The notes under the pieces are model-generated. The model was not told the DNA's origin, made no database searches, and was given only the letters and a program-made list of their open reading frames with translations. Made by a program: the position numbers and the translations under genes. From contig NZ_VCNG01000002.1 of the NCBI RefSeq assembly GCF_006227205.1, forward strand, positions 124,001 through 188,000: a stretch of DNA of 64,000 nt, in the 5' to 3' direction. The DNA is from Pseudomonas sp. ICMP22404 (lineage in GTDB: Bacteria; Pseudomonadota; Gammaproteobacteria; Pseudomonadales; Pseudomonadaceae). Positions 63,442 to 64,000 of the stretch are shown piece by piece. Numbering within the stretch: the first letter of the stretch is position 1; each line of letters starts with the position of its first letter.

Positions 63442-64000
63442 TCAGTTGTCGTAGCCCAGGTTCGGCGCCAGCCAGCGCTCGGTCACGCTCAGCTCCTGGC
63501 CCTTGCGACCGGTGTAGCTCTGGACCTGGTCCTTGTCGATCTTGCCCACGGCGAAGTATTGCGCCTGGGGATGAGCGAAGTACCAGCCACTGACCGCCGC
63601 CGCCGGGAACATGGCGTAGTGCTCGGTGAGGAACACGCCGCTGCGGCCGGCCTTCAGTTCGCTGGCCTCGGGATCAAGCAGGCGGAACAGGGTGGCTTTC
63701 TCGGTGTGATCCGGGCATGCAGGGTAACCGGGGGCAGGGCGGATGCCGGTGTACTGCTCCTTGATCAGCGCCTCGTTGTCCAGGCTTTCGTCTTTGGCAT
63801 AACCCCAATGTTCCTTGCGCACCTGCTGGTGCAGCCACTCGGCGCAGGCTTCGGCCAGGCGGTCGGCCAGGGCCTTGACCATGATCGAGTTGTAGTCGTC
63901 GCCAGCTTCCTGGTAGGCCTTCGCCACTTCTTCGGCACCGATGCCTGCGGTGGTGATGAAGCCGCCGACGTAGTCGGTCACGCCGCTGTCCTTCGGCGCA
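63442..64000 (-). CDS. metH: Cobalamin-dependent methionine synthase, C-terminal part (cut by window edge)
   Basis: The last 185 residues of MetH, belonging to the AdoMet-binding reactivation domain. Typical segments are [50 protein letters not shown] and the end [20 protein letters not shown]. MetH methylates homocysteine with methyltetrahydrofolate through B12. The N-terminal homocysteine, folate and B12 domains lie beyond the window. A perfect terminator follows the stop. Confidence 0.95.
   Translation of the reverse strand, partial: APKDSGVTDYVGGFITTAGIGAEEVAKAYQEAGDDYNSIMVKALADRLAEACAEWLHQQVRKEHWGYAKDESLDNEALIKEQYTGIRPAPGYPACPDHTEKATLFRLLDPEASELKAGRSGVFLTEHYAMFPAAAVSGWYFAHPQAQYFAVGKIDKDQVQSYTGRKGQELSVTERWLAPNLGYDN

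Overview
The window looks like the chromosome of a fluorescent Pseudomonas, most likely of the P. fluorescens/P. brassicacearum/P. corrugata group. The evidence is the GC-rich coding sequence and many paired extragenic palindromes of the GTGGGAGCGAGCCTGCTCGC type. Gene sets familiar from pseudomonads point the same way: the GlgE/TreS/GlgB trehalose-glucan operon, the sph sphingosine-response locus, dhcAB-atoB, lexA2-imuA-imuB-dnaE2, and cysI-DUF934 close to metH. No tRNA, rRNA, phage, transposase or CRISPR locus was found. Assignments rest on reading motifs and on known gene neighbourhoods; no database search was run.

Layout. 1-7.5 kb: partial class C beta-lactamase, DyP peroxidase, SDR reductase, an AT-rich orphan gene, a MocR regulator, ccoG, a DUF3203 protein and an MgtC-like protein. 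7.7-15.5 kb: glgE, a treS-maltokinase fusion and glgB, which turn trehalose/maltose into alpha-glucan; an AlgU-like promoter precedes glgE. 15.7-19.4 kb: glucarate dehydratase, an MFS transporter and a FadR/GntR regulator with a matching operator. 19.4-20.7 kb: a 1.3-kb higher-order array of REP-type palindromes carrying copies of part of the neighbouring transcription terminator. 20.8-24.4 kb: atoB-dhcB-dhcA with a divergent LysR gene. 24.7-28.7 kb: a stress block (DUF892 ferritin-like protein, metallothionein, KGG-repeat protein, manganese catalase, ZIP transporter). 28.9-35 kb: lipoprotein, glutaminase, topoisomerase III and a stand-alone receiver; an SOS-box-like site lies upstream of topB. 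35-39.7 kb: MHS transporter, GMC oxidoreductase and LysR. 39.9-45.3 kb: sphDCB, sphA and sphR, with two Tat-exported enzymes and a lipoprotein cytochrome c. 45.4-51.1 kb: the translesion mutasome operon, with a perfect operator dyad over the lexA2 start. 51.4-57.7 kb: hybrid histidine kinase, small stress-type proteins, and an HypX-like CO-forming enzyme without visible hydrogenase genes. 57.9-64 kb: SCP2 protein, histidine phosphatase, sohB, sulfite reductase with DUF934, small membrane proteins and the C-terminus of metH.

Themes. Several blocks belong to general stress physiology (trehalose/glucan, manganese catalase, metallothionein, KGG protein, DUF892, DUF4142), and two of them carry AlgU-like promoter matches. 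Catabolic genes (gudD and its transporter, dhcA, the GMC oxidoreductase, the MHS transporter) carry A-rich AAnAAnAA motifs near their starts, as expected of Crc/Hfq catabolite repression. The observations most worth a second look are the composite REP/terminator array, the orphan HypX-LysR pair, the exported sph pathway, the lexA2 operator overlapping its own start codon, and the SOS-like box between topB and the receiver gene.
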